The position numbers and the translations under genes are program-made. Of a stretch of 64,000 nucleotides of DNA, positions 1 through 8,115 are shown piece by piece. The DNA comes from Nocardia alni. GTDB lineage: Bacteria; Actinomycetota; Actinomycetes; Mycobacteriales; Mycobacteriaceae. The notes beneath the pieces are model-generated. The model saw only the letters and a list, made by a program, of their open reading frames with translations, had not been told where the DNA came from and did no database searches. Where the stretch lies: positions 1 through 64,000 of the forward strand of contig NZ_JAGPOX010000007.1 in NCBI RefSeq assembly GCF_019038435.1, read 5' to 3'. Every line of letters begins with the position of its first letter. Within the stretch, counting starts at the first letter, position 1.

Positions 1-272
1 GGTTTCGGGTGGGAGGTTTGTGGTTGGCTCGGGGCCGGGTTGCCGGGGCTGGGTGGTGAGGCAGGCAGTGGATGTGTCTTCGACGGCCTCTCGGAAGATG
101 GGTTCGGCCTGCTTGTCGTCGAGCGTCCCTTCAGCGGAGGCATCGGGGGGTCGTGTCCCGGTCCGGGGCGCCGGAACCAGTTAACGTGCCGCCCTTGGCG
201 TGGGGGAGTGCCTGCTCTTCCGGGTAACGGCAGTACCTCCCGGCACGCCGCCGCCCGGCCTACGGTGGTGAT

Positions 273-1157
273 GTGAGCGGCAGCGAGAGGCACGAGCAGG
301 CCAACGAGGTGCGGGAGTTCCTCAGCACCCGTCGCGCCCGCCTCACGCCTCAGCGGGCGGGGCTGCCGGTCTTCGGTGGTAATCGACGTGTGGCCGGGTT
401 GCGCCGGGAGGAAGTGGCACTGCTGGCGGGGATGAGCGTCGATTACTACATCCGCCTCGAGCGCGGGAACTTGAGCGGCGCCTCGGACTCGGTGCTGGAC
501 TCCTTGTCGCACGCACTTCAGCTCGACGATGCCGGGCGGGCCTACCTCTACGACCTGGCCCGCGCGGCCACTGCGTCCGAGCGTCGGCCACCCGCTGCGA
601 CGGGGCGGATCCGACCGGTGATTCTGCGGATGCTCGACGCGATGACCGACCTGCCGGGCTACATCCGCAACGGGCGGTTCGACATCCTCGCCGCCAACTC
701 TCTCGGTCGCGCTCTGTATGCCCCGGTGTTCGATTCCCCGTTGTTCGCGCAGCGTGGTCCGGTCAACACCGCGCGGTTCCTGTTCCTCGACCCTGGTTCC
801 GCCGATTTCTGGCCCGAGTGGGAGAAGGCCGCCAACGACTCGGTCGCCTTCCTGCGCACCGAGACCGGCCGCTCGCCGCGAGACAAGGGCCTGACCGACC
901 TGATCGGCGAGCTCTCCACAAAGAGCGACGAGTTCGCCCAGCGTTGGGCCAGGCACGACGTGAAGTTCCACCGCTCCGGCGTGAAGCGGCTCCACCACCC
1001 GCTCGTCGGGGACCTTGCCCTGCCTTACGAAGCCCTCGATCTGCCCGCTGACCCCGGGCTCCGCATCACCGTCTACTCGCCCGAGCCCGACTCGCCCGAA
1101 CGCCGGACACTCGATCTTCTGGCCAGCTGGACCGGCTCGACCGCACTCGAACGCTGA
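273..1157 (+). CDS. XRE-family regulator with MmyB-like ligand-binding domain
   Basis: A DNA-binding regulator of 294 aa. Residues ~15-85 form an XRE helix-turn-helix, with RREEVALLAG followed by SVDYYIRLERG. The remaining ~190 residues match the MmyB-like ligand-binding region common in actinobacterial XRE regulators (PGYIRNGRFDILAAN, then a segment around FLDPGSADFWPEWE). The length is normal for that family. The GTG start at 273 is supported by the immediate entry into the HTH fold; no strong ribosome binding site is visible. The gene stands alone, with a transposase relic downstream. Regulators of this group often control adjacent oxidoreductases, but no such target is visible here. The family call is secure and the target unknown. 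Confidence 0.85.
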   Translation: MSGSERHEQANEVREFLSTRRARLTPQRAGLPVFGGNRRVAGLRREEVALLAGMSVDYYIRLERGNLSGASDSVLDSLSHALQLDDAGRAYLYDLARAATASERRPPAATGRIRPVILRMLDAMTDLPGYIRNGRFDILAANSLGRALYAPVFDSPLFAQRGPVNTARFLFLDPGSADFWPEWEKAANDSVAFLRTETGRSPRDKGLTDLIGELSTKSDEFAQRWARHDVKFHRSGVKRLHHPLVGDLALPYEALDLPADPGLRITVYSPEPDSPERRTLDLLASWTGSTALER

Positions 1158-1194
1158 CAACCGTCACCCCGCGGCAACCGAAAGCATGCCGCTC

Positions 1195-1500
1195 CTGTCG
1201 GCCCAGCCCACGACCAACCGCTCCGCCGAGATGCTCATCGGCGACGTCTACTTCGACGTCGTAGCCCGCGGTCGGTGAGGTTCGGGCCCGGAACGACGGT
1301 GGCAGTATCCGTCACGCACAACCGCTGGTCAGCAGGTACATCACGGTAGTTCGCGCCGTCCGCGGGTCCACCTGAGCGACACCGCCGTCCCCAGACGCGC
1401 AGCGAACTCCAGCAGCAGTTCGACCAGATCCCGCAACGCGTCCGGTACCAGCCGCAGCGACAACGCATCCACCACGACCGACCTACATCCATGTAAGGCA
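1195..1500 (-). pseudogene. Decayed IS5-type transposase N-terminus
   Basis: Read on the minus strand, this stretch gives the N-terminus of an actinobacterial IS5/IS4-type transposase in two frames. The first frame reads VPDALRDLVELLLEFAARLG, resembling the usual VPDELWELVEPLLP.FAARP. After a frameshift near 1375 it continues as QVDPRTARTTVMYLLTSGCA, then a stop where the family has Trp, then RILPPSF. The usual motif is YLLTSGCAWRHLPPSF. The frameshift, the stop and the missing catalytic domain show a dead fragment. Terminal inverted repeats were not identified. The family assignment rests on motif recognition by eye. Confidence 0.65.
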
Positions 1501-1596
1501 CGGTGAAGTGCGGGCGGCGGCGGGGACGTCGCGTGTGGGGCGGTTAGGCTCGGTGGGCCGGGTTTGCGTGTCCTAGAGAGAGTGTGGCGGAGTGCG

Positions 1597-2595
1597 ATGG
1601 CGGTGAGTATCAAGGAGGTGGCTCGGCGGGCGGGGGTGTCGCTCGGCACGGTCAGCAATGTGTTGAACCGGCCGGACCAGGTCTCCTCCGCCACGCGTGA
1701 TCGGGTGCAGCGGGCTATCGCTGAAACCGGTTATGTGCGTAACGATTCGGCGCGGCAGTTGCGGGCGGGGCGTAGCCGCACGCTGGCCATGGTCGTGCTG
1801 GATCTCGCCAATCCCTTCTTCACCGATGTCGCACGCGGCGCGGAGGAGGAGGCCGCGCGGCACGACGCGATGCTGGTGCTGTGCAACAGCGGGGACGATC
1901 CGCGGCGCGAACAGCGTCATCTGGAGCAGATCGCCGAGCAGCGGGTGCGCGGCGTGCTGATCACTCCGGTGGACGGCGACGGGGAGGACGCGCTGCGGAC
2001 CCTGGCGGCTCAGGGGGTGCCCGCCGTGCTGGTGGACCGCAGTAGTGGCCGGCCGGATCGTTGTTCGGTGTCGGTGGACGACGTGCTCGGCGGGCGGCTG
2101 GCCGCCGAACATCTGCTCGCCGCGGGGCATACCCGGATCGGCTTTCTGGGCGGTCCGGACTCGATCACCCAGGTCGCCGACCGTCGCCGCGGGGCGGCCG
2201 AGGCGATCACCGCGGCGGGTGCCATCCTGGACGACATCCCAACCGCCGCATTGACTTTCGAGGAGGGTAGGGATGCGGCCGCCGAGTTGCTGGACCGTTC
2301 CGACTATCCGACGGCGGTGTTCTGCGCGAACGATCTGCTCGCGCTGGGGGTCCTGCAAACGGTGACGTTGCGTGGACTGTCGGTGCCCGGTGATCTGGCC
2401 GTGATCGGTTACGACGACATCGAATTCGCCGGCGCCGCGGCCGTCCCGCTGTCCTCGATCCGTCAGCCCCGCGAGGAACTCGGCCGCGCCGCCGCGCGTC
2501 TGTTGCTGGAGGAGGCTGTCGGCGACGGCGCACACCGGCATCAGCACGTGGTGTTCATGCCGGAGCTGGTCGCTCGCCGGTCCACCGGCGCGTAA
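1597..2595 (+). CDS. LacI-family regulator of the rhamnose cluster
   Basis: A LacI/GalR-type regulator of about 332 aa. The HTH lies at residues 4-25 (SIKEVARRAGVSLGTVSNVL) and is followed by the hinge-helix region. The periplasmic-binding-protein-like core starts with AMVVLDLANPFFTDVARGAE and includes VIGYDDIEFAG near the C-terminus. The ATG at 1597 is preferred over an in-frame start at 1564 because the HTH then begins at the normal distance. The gene lies directly upstream of rhaI, and a perfect palindrome of the LacI-operator type sits between them. It is therefore probably the local repressor that senses rhamnose or a phosphorylated intermediate. Family is certain; role is inferred from context. 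Confidence 0.9.
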   Translation: MAVSIKEVARRAGVSLGTVSNVLNRPDQVSSATRDRVQRAIAETGYVRNDSARQLRAGRSRTLAMVVLDLANPFFTDVARGAEEEAARHDAMLVLCNSGDDPRREQRHLEQIAEQRVRGVLITPVDGDGEDALRTLAAQGVPAVLVDRSSGRPDRCSVSVDDVLGGRLAAEHLLAAGHTRIGFLGGPDSITQVADRRRGAAEAITAAGAILDDIPTAALTFEEGRDAAAELLDRSDYPTAVFCANDLLALGVLQTVTLRGLSVPGDLAVIGYDDIEFAGAAAVPLSSIRQPREELGRAAARLLLEEAVGDGAHRHQHVVFMPELVARRSTGA

Positions 2596-2651
2596 GAGTC
2601 TGTCGGAACCTTGACTCGTCACGGCGGCGGCGGTTAAGTTCGATCGAGAAA

Positions 2652-2663
2652 TGAAACGTTTCA
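2652..2663. promoter_or_regulatory. Palindromic LacI-type operator before rhaI
   Basis: TGAAACGTTTCA is a perfect 12-bp palindrome with the central CG typical of LacI-family operators. It lies 17 bp before the rhaI ATG and immediately upstream of its Shine-Dalgarno (AGGAG, 2666-2670). A bound repressor would block transcription or initiation of the rha genes. The cognate regulator is presumably the LacI-family protein at 1597-2595. Confidence 0.75.
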
Positions 2664-2679
2664 ACAGGAGCTGACACCC

Positions 2680-3846
2680 ATGCCGGACCTATCCGATCCA
2701 CGTGCCGTACTGCGCGAACAACAGATCGAGCTGCCGTCGTGGGCGTTCGGCAATTCGGGCACGCGGTTCAAGGTGTTCGCCCAGCAGGGTGTGCCGCGGG
2801 ATCCGTTCGAGAAGATCGCCGACGCCGCGCAGGTGCACCGGTTCACCGGCGTGGCGCCGAAGGTGTCGCTGCATATCCCGTGGGATCTGGTGGACGATTT
2901 CGGCAAGCTCGCGCAGTACGCCGCCGAGCAGGGCGTGTCGATCGGGGTGATCAATTCGAATACCTTCCAGGACGACGACTATCGGCTGGGCAGCGTCTGC
3001 CACCCCGATCCCGCGGTGCGGCGCAAGGCGATCGATCATCTGAAGGCATGCCTGCGCGTGATGGACGCGACCGGGTCGACGCATCTCAAGCTGTGGTTCG
3101 CCGACGGATTGAACTATCCCGGTCAGGACCATCTGACCGACCGGCAGCGCCGCTTGGGCGAGGCCCTGTCCGAGCTGTATTCCGAACTCGGCGAGGATCA
3201 GCGAATCCTGCTGGAGTACAAGCTGTTCGAGCCCGCCTTCTACGCCACCGACGTGCCGGACTGGGGTACCGCCTACGCGCACACCCTGAAGCTCGGGCCG
3301 AAGGCGTCGGTGGTGGTGGACACCGGACATCATGCGCCGCATACGAATATCGAATTCATCGTGGCGTTCCTGGTCGCCGAGGGCAAACTCGGCGCGTTCG
3401 ACTTCAATTCCCGTTTCTACGCCGACGACGACCTGATGGTGGGCGCGGCCGATCCGTTCCAGCTGTTCCGGATCATGCACGAGATCGTCGAGGCCGACGC
3501 GGTCACGCCCGCGTCCGGAATTCTCTTCATGCTCGATCAGTGCCACAATATCGAGCCGAAGATCCAGGCGCAGATCCGTTCGGTGCTCAACGTGCAGGAG
3601 GCCACCGCCAAGGCCCTGCTGGTCGACCGGCAGGCGTTGAGCGAGGCGCAGCGCGGGGGAGATGTGCTGGGCGCCAACGCGATCCTGATGGACGCCTACA
3701 ACACCGACGTGCGCCCGATGCTGGCGGATCTGCGCGCTGATATGGGGCTGGATCCGGATCCGGTCGGCGCGTTCCGGCGCTCGGGGTATTTCGATAAGGT
3801 CGCCGCCGAACGCATCGGCGGGGCCGCCGCGGGCTGGGGTGCGTGA
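2680..3846 (+). CDS. rhaI: L-rhamnose isomerase, actinobacterial/Gram-positive RhaI type
   Basis: Converts L-rhamnose to L-rhamnulose in the cytoplasm, the first step of phosphorylative rhamnose breakdown. The 388-aa protein is a xylose-isomerase-like TIM barrel. Visible metal and substrate segments include LLEYKLFEPAFYATD, VVVDTGHHAPHTNIEFI and FDFNSRFYADDDLMVGAADP. The length matches the Gram-positive RhaI family, which is distinct from E. coli RhaA. The ATG at 2680 follows AGGAG with normal spacing. The stop overlaps the next start by four bases (GTGA), so translation is probably coupled to the aldolase/dehydrogenase. Control is probably by the palindrome at 2652-2663. Confidence 0.92.
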   Translation: MPDLSDPRAVLREQQIELPSWAFGNSGTRFKVFAQQGVPRDPFEKIADAAQVHRFTGVAPKVSLHIPWDLVDDFGKLAQYAAEQGVSIGVINSNTFQDDDYRLGSVCHPDPAVRRKAIDHLKACLRVMDATGSTHLKLWFADGLNYPGQDHLTDRQRRLGEALSELYSELGEDQRILLEYKLFEPAFYATDVPDWGTAYAHTLKLGPKASVVVDTGHHAPHTNIEFIVAFLVAEGKLGAFDFNSRFYADDDLMVGAADPFQLFRIMHEIVEADAVTPASGILFMLDQCHNIEPKIQAQIRSVLNVQEATAKALLVDRQALSEAQRGGDVLGANAILMDAYNTDVRPMLADLRADMGLDPDPVGAFRRSGYFDKVAAERIGGAAAGWGA

Positions 3847-5927
3847 CCGTGACCACCGAGACGTCGCGTGGGAGCGCCGAGACCGGGCGTTCCGCCGAGG
3901 GCGCCGTGCGCGCGCTGCTCGAACGCAGCAACCGGCTGGGCGCGGATCCGCGCAACACCAACTACGCGGGCGGCAATACCTCCGCCAAGGGATTCGATAC
4001 CGACCCGGTGACCGGTCGGCCGGTGGAACTGGTGTGGGTCAAGGGATCCGGCGGCGATCTGGGCACGCTGACCGAGTCGGGGCTGGCCGTACTGCGACGA
4101 GATCGGTTGCAGGCCATGGTCGATACGTATCCGGGCGTGGAGCGCGAGGACGAGATGGTCGCCGCGTTCGACTACTGTCTGCACGGTCGTGGTGGCGCCG
4201 CGCCGAGTATCGACACCGCGATGCACGGTCTCCTGGATGCCGCCCACGTCGACCACCTGCACCCGGACGCGGGGATCGCGCTGGCCACCGCCGCCGACGG
4301 TGAGGCGCTGACCAGGGAGTGCTTCGGTGATCGCGTGGCGTGGGTACCGTGGCGGCGGCCCGGTTTTCAACTGGGCCTGGACATCGCCGCGATCCGCCGG
4401 GCGAATCCGCAGTCGATCGGATGCGTTCTGGGCGGGCACGGCATTACCGCCTGGGGCGACACGTCCGCTGAATGTGAGGCCAATTCTCTCGAGATCATCC
4501 GCACCGCAACCGAATTCATCGGGGCGCATGGGCGCGCGCAGCCGTTCGGCCCTGTCGTCTCGAACTACGCACCGCTGGATGCTGTTTCGCGGCGAGCGCG
4601 GGCGGCGGAACTGGCTCCGGTGATTCGTGGCCTGGCCTCGTCCGACCGCCCGCAGGTCGGGCACTTCGATGACAGCGAACCGGTGCTGGAGTTTCTGGCC
4701 CGCGCCGAGCATCCGCGTCTGGCCGCGCTCGGTACTTCGTGCCCGGATCACTTCCTGCGCACCAAGGTTCGCCCGCTAGTTCTCGACACCGCCGCCGACG
4801 CGCCCCTGGACGAGGTGATCGCGCGACTGCGGGAATTGCACGCAGCCTACCGAGCGGACTACGCCGCCTACTACCGGCGGCACGCGACCCCGGACTCACC
4901 GGCGATGCGCGGCGCGGACCCGGCGATCGTCCTGGTCCCCGGAATCGGGATGTTCAGTTTCGGACGCGACAAGCAGACCGCCCGGGTGGCGGGGGAGTTC
5001 TACCGCAACGCGATCAACGTCATGCGTGGTGCGGAGGCTGTGTCGCGGTATGCCCCGATCGAGGAGTCGGAGAAGTTCCGAATCGAATACTGGGCGCTCG
5101 AGGAGGCGAAGCTGGCCCGGATGCCCAACCCCAAGCCATTGGCCACCCGGATCGCGGTGGTGACCGGTGCGGGTTCGGGCATCGGTCGTGCGATCGCGGT
5201 GCGTCTGGCGGCCGAGGGTGCGTGCGTAGTGGTGGCCGATCGCGACGGCGCCGCTGCGGAACGGGTGGCGGGCGAGATCGGTTCGATGGATGTCGCCGTG
5301 CCGGTGACGGTCGACGTGACCGATCCGGACGCCGTCCGGCAGGCCGTCGCGGCGGCCGTACTGGCGTTCGGCGGGGTGGACCTGGTGGTGAACAACGCCG
5401 GGTTGTCGATCTCCAAGCCGCTGCTGGAGACGACCGAATCCGACTGGGACATCCAGCATTCGGTCATGGCGCGCGGTTCGTTCCTGGTCGCTCGGGAGGC
5501 CGCCCGGGCGATGATCGCCCAGGGGCTGGGAGGGGACATCGTCTACGTCGTCAGTAAGAACTCGGTCTTCGCCGGTCCGAACAACATCGCCTACAGTGCG
5601 GCCAAGGCCGATCAGGCCCACCAGGTCCGTCTGTTGGCCGCCGAACTCGGCGAACACGGCATCCGGGTCAACGGAGTGAATCCCGATGGTGTGGTGCGTG
5701 GTTCGGGCATCTTCGCCGGTGGCTGGGGCGCACAGCGGGCCGCGGTGTACGGGGTCGAGGAGAAGGACCTGGGGAGCTTCTACGCTCAGCGCACCATTCT
5801 CAAGCGCGAGGTGCTGCCCGAACATGTCGCGAACGCGGTATTCGCGCTCACCGCAGGGGAACTCTCGCACACCACCGGCTTGCACATCCCCGTCGACAGC
5901 GGCGTCGCGGCCGCTTTCCTGCGATGA
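3843..5927 (+). CDS. rhaD: Bifunctional rhamnulose-1-phosphate aldolase / lactaldehyde dehydrogenase
   Basis: A 694-aa fusion. Residues ~20-420 are a class II (zinc) aldolase domain with the metal motif HVDHLHPDAG and a later GGHGITAWGDT segment. It should cleave L-rhamnulose-1-phosphate to DHAP and L-lactaldehyde. Residues ~435-694 are a short-chain dehydrogenase with cofactor loop GAGSGIGRA, NNAG, and a catalytic set VVSKNSV...YSAAK, expected to oxidise lactaldehyde. This fusion is the known actinobacterial and Bacillus-type RhaD/RhaW arrangement. The GTG start overlaps the rhaI stop by four bases. No broken motif is seen in either half. Confidence 0.9.
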   Translation: MTVTTETSRGSAETGRSAEGAVRALLERSNRLGADPRNTNYAGGNTSAKGFDTDPVTGRPVELVWVKGSGGDLGTLTESGLAVLRRDRLQAMVDTYPGVEREDEMVAAFDYCLHGRGGAAPSIDTAMHGLLDAAHVDHLHPDAGIALATAADGEALTRECFGDRVAWVPWRRPGFQLGLDIAAIRRANPQSIGCVLGGHGITAWGDTSAECEANSLEIIRTATEFIGAHGRAQPFGPVVSNYAPLDAVSRRARAAELAPVIRGLASSDRPQVGHFDDSEPVLEFLARAEHPRLAALGTSCPDHFLRTKVRPLVLDTAADAPLDEVIARLRELHAAYRADYAAYYRRHATPDSPAMRGADPAIVLVPGIGMFSFGRDKQTARVAGEFYRNAINVMRGAEAVSRYAPIEESEKFRIEYWALEEAKLARMPNPKPLATRIAVVTGAGSGIGRAIAVRLAAEGACVVVADRDGAAAERVAGEIGSMDVAVPVTVDVTDPDAVRQAVAAAVLAFGGVDLVVNNAGLSISKPLLETTESDWDIQHSVMARGSFLVAREAARAMIAQGLGGDIVYVVSKNSVFAGPNNIAYSAAKADQAHQVRLLAAELGEHGIRVNGVNPDGVVRGSGIFAGGWGAQRAAVYGVEEKDLGSFYAQRTILKREVLPEHVANAVFALTAGELSHTTGLHIPVDSGVAAAFLR

Positions 5928-6060
5928 GTGGTTCGATCCTCGCGGTGGTCGACGGTCGGCGTAGCGATGAGAGTCGTTCAGAGGACAATGAGTGCTGGTG
6001 TGCGGCTCCGGAAATGGAATCGCCTGCCGATAGTGTTGGCTGTGCGGTGGTGACTGGGGT

Positions 6061-7815
6061 ATGGGGATGAGTGAGCTGATCCGCCTCGCCGACACGAACA
6101 TTCCGGATGCTGTCGGCGGAAGCTTCGCCCCGCACCACAAATCTGCGCAGCCTCTCGGTCGTTCGTCTGGCCTCGCCTCGCCACCGATGAGCGGTCCGCT
6201 GCCGGCCGTGCGGTCGGGCCGGCACCGGGTGAACTGGAATGCGCAGGGCGTCATCGGGGGTGAGCGCGGCCCGGTTGGCGACACGAGCGGTACGGACGAC
6301 CCGGTCGGAGACAGGGATCATTCACCGGGCGCTGAGACCAGGCCTGCAAGTGGTCGACGAGGGCCTATCTCGGGCGAAAATACCTTTGCGGCAGTCGATC
6401 TCGGCGCATCGAACGGGCGTGTGCTTCGCGGTGAGGTGACGGGTGAGCGTATCGTGCTGCGGGAAGTGCATCGATTCGCGAACGAGCCGTTGCGCCTCCC
6501 AGATGGTTTGCACTGGGACATCGGTGGGTTGTATCGGGAGATTTGCCGTGGGCTGACGGCTGCGGGTCCGGTGCGGTCGGCCGGGATCGATGCGTGGGCG
6601 GTGGATTACGGGCTGATCGGTGCTGACGGTGAGCTGCTGGGTTTGCCCTACCACTACCGCGACCTGCGGACACCGCTTCCCGGCCGGAATGCGCCGGACG
6701 CGCGAGAGCTGTTCCAGCGCAATGGGTTGGCCGACCTGCCGTTCAATACGATTCATCAGCTGCGAGCCGAGCCGGACCATCGACTGGCCGCGGCCGAGCA
6801 CCTGCTGATGATCCCGGATCTGCTCGGTTACCGGCTCACCGGGCGGATGGGCGCCGAACGCACCAACGTCTCCACCACCGGGCTCTACCACATCGGGGAC
6901 CGGGACTGGGATTATCCGCTGCTGCGTCGAATAGGGCTGCCGGAGGGGATCTTCGAGCCCATCAGCGATCCGGGTACAGCGCTGGGGTCGTTGCGGGAGC
7001 CGGTCCGCGCGAGCGTAGGCCGCGACGTGGAGATCGTCCGGGTGCCCTCGCACGACACCGCCAGCGCGGTCGCGGCCGTGCCCGCCGCGACGGATTCGTT
7101 CGCCTATATCTCCTGCGGCACTTGGTCACTGGTTGGGGTGGAGCGGCCCACGCCGCTGCTCTCGAAAGCCGCACGGGCCGCCGGATTCACCAACGAGAGC
7201 GGTGTGACCGGCTTCCGTTATCTGCGCAATGTCATGGGTCTGTGGCTGTTACAGGAATGTCAGCGCGAATGGCCGGGCCTGGATACGGCGACACTCTGCG
7301 CGCAGGCCGCCGAACTGCCCGCCCTGAGCAGTCTTGTCGACGTAGGCGATCCGGACTTTCTCCCCCCGGGAAGCAGGACCCCCGGCGGGATGAGTGCGCG
7401 CATCGCCGCCCGGTGCGACGGCACAACCCCGCACACACCAGCCGAGTTCGCGCGATGCATCCTCGACAGCCTCGCCCTCGGTCACGCACGCGCGGTGGCC
7501 GCCGCGGTCCGCACCGGAGGCCGCGATGTCGACCGGGTGCACCTGGTCGGCGGCGGCGCGCGGAACGACCTGTTGTGCCGCTCGACCGCGTCCGCGTGCG
7601 GGCTGCCCGTGGCGGCCGGTCCGGTGGAGGCCACGGCGGTGGGCAACCTACTGTCGCAGGCAATTACAGCAGGGGCGCTGCGCGGCTGGCAGGCCGCGCG
7701 GCAACTGGTCGCGGTGGCGTTACCGCCGGTGCAGTACGAGCCGAGCGGCGATCCGGCCTGGCGTGAGGCCGCCGAGCGGGTCGCGCTGCTCGAGCAGAGG
7801 CGCGGCACGGCATGA
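6061..7815 (+). CDS. rhaB: Rhamnulokinase (FGGY family) with uncertain start
   Basis: ATP-dependent phosphorylation of L-rhamnulose to rhamnulose-1-phosphate. The FGGY kinase core begins about residue 106 (TFAAVDLGASNGR). It contains GIDAWAVDYGLIG, RVPSHDTASAV, YISCGTWSLVG and LVGGGARNDL, all typical of RhaB. The core alone is about 479 aa, the normal family length. The 105 residues upstream are Gly/Pro/Arg/Ser-rich and unlike any kinase. In-frame starts are ATG 6061, 6067 and 6187 and GTG 6229, with none nearer the core, and no convincing ribosome binding site precedes any of them. Either the protein has a real leader or the upstream region has suffered a frameshift. The gap after rhaD (5928-6060) holds nothing recognisable. 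Confidence 0.85.
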   Translation: MGMSELIRLADTNIPDAVGGSFAPHHKSAQPLGRSSGLASPPMSGPLPAVRSGRHRVNWNAQGVIGGERGPVGDTSGTDDPVGDRDHSPGAETRPASGRRGPISGENTFAAVDLGASNGRVLRGEVTGERIVLREVHRFANEPLRLPDGLHWDIGGLYREICRGLTAAGPVRSAGIDAWAVDYGLIGADGELLGLPYHYRDLRTPLPGRNAPDARELFQRNGLADLPFNTIHQLRAEPDHRLAAAEHLLMIPDLLGYRLTGRMGAERTNVSTTGLYHIGDRDWDYPLLRRIGLPEGIFEPISDPGTALGSLREPVRASVGRDVEIVRVPSHDTASAVAAVPAATDSFAYISCGTWSLVGVERPTPLLSKAARAAGFTNESGVTGFRYLRNVMGLWLLQECQREWPGLDTATLCAQAAELPALSSLVDVGDPDFLPPGSRTPGGMSARIAARCDGTTPHTPAEFARCILDSLALGHARAVAAAVRTGGRDVDRVHLVGGGARNDLLCRSTASACGLPVAAGPVEATAVGNLLSQAITAGALRGWQAARQLVAVALPPVQYEPSGDPAWREAAERVALLEQRRGTA

Positions 7816-7861
7816 GGGTGGTGCTGCGTGCACGGCCCTGCACCTCCGCGTCGTGATAAGG

Positions 7862-8115
7862 GAGGATCCGCCGCGCTCCTGGATGGTGGGTCGGCATCCG
7901 TGCGATGATCGGCACGAGGTGCGGTGCGCGACCGTGCAGATATAGGTCTGGCGTCCGCGCGATGATGGGCAGCGCGTCTGGTGCGGTGGATGCCAGTGGC
8001 ATTGGACCACGAGGGGTCCCGAGCCCGGACTTCCTCGTTGTGGTCATTGAGGATCCGCCTGCCCCAGGTGCTGGTCCAGCGCCCGCGCGATGGTGGGCAG
8101 GACGTGTGGTGCGGT
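7862..8115 (-). repeat. Three decayed direct copies of the NRPS 3' end
   Basis: The last codons of the NRPS gene are repeated downstream of its stop. Read on the minus strand, the functional end is [11 protein letters not shown] (8083-8115), a second copy reads TAPDALPIIAR (7955-7987) and a third RAPHLVPIIAR (7898-7930). At DNA level the 33-bp cores share the pattern CCGYGCGATGRTSGGCA and a following TGGTGCGG-like end. The outer copies also share GAGGATCCGCC (8049-8059 and 7862-7872) at nearly the same distance from the core. This is a duplicated gene end that is decaying. It is unlikely to be a separate gene. Confidence 0.7.

Noticed and set aside
1..272. Short frames on both strands, including a Pro/Ser-rich minus-strand frame running off the window
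   Set aside because: No family motif or ribosome binding site, and too little sequence to judge. It may be the end or start of a gene outside the window.
1573..2664. 363-codon minus-strand ORF over the LacI gene
   Set aside because: Shadow frame. The plus-strand LacI-family protein has clear HTH and effector domains.
8044..8115. A separate small gene in the repeated NRPS tail region
   Set aside because: The open minus-strand frame arises from decayed copies of the NRPS end joined to antisense of rhaB, with no start context.
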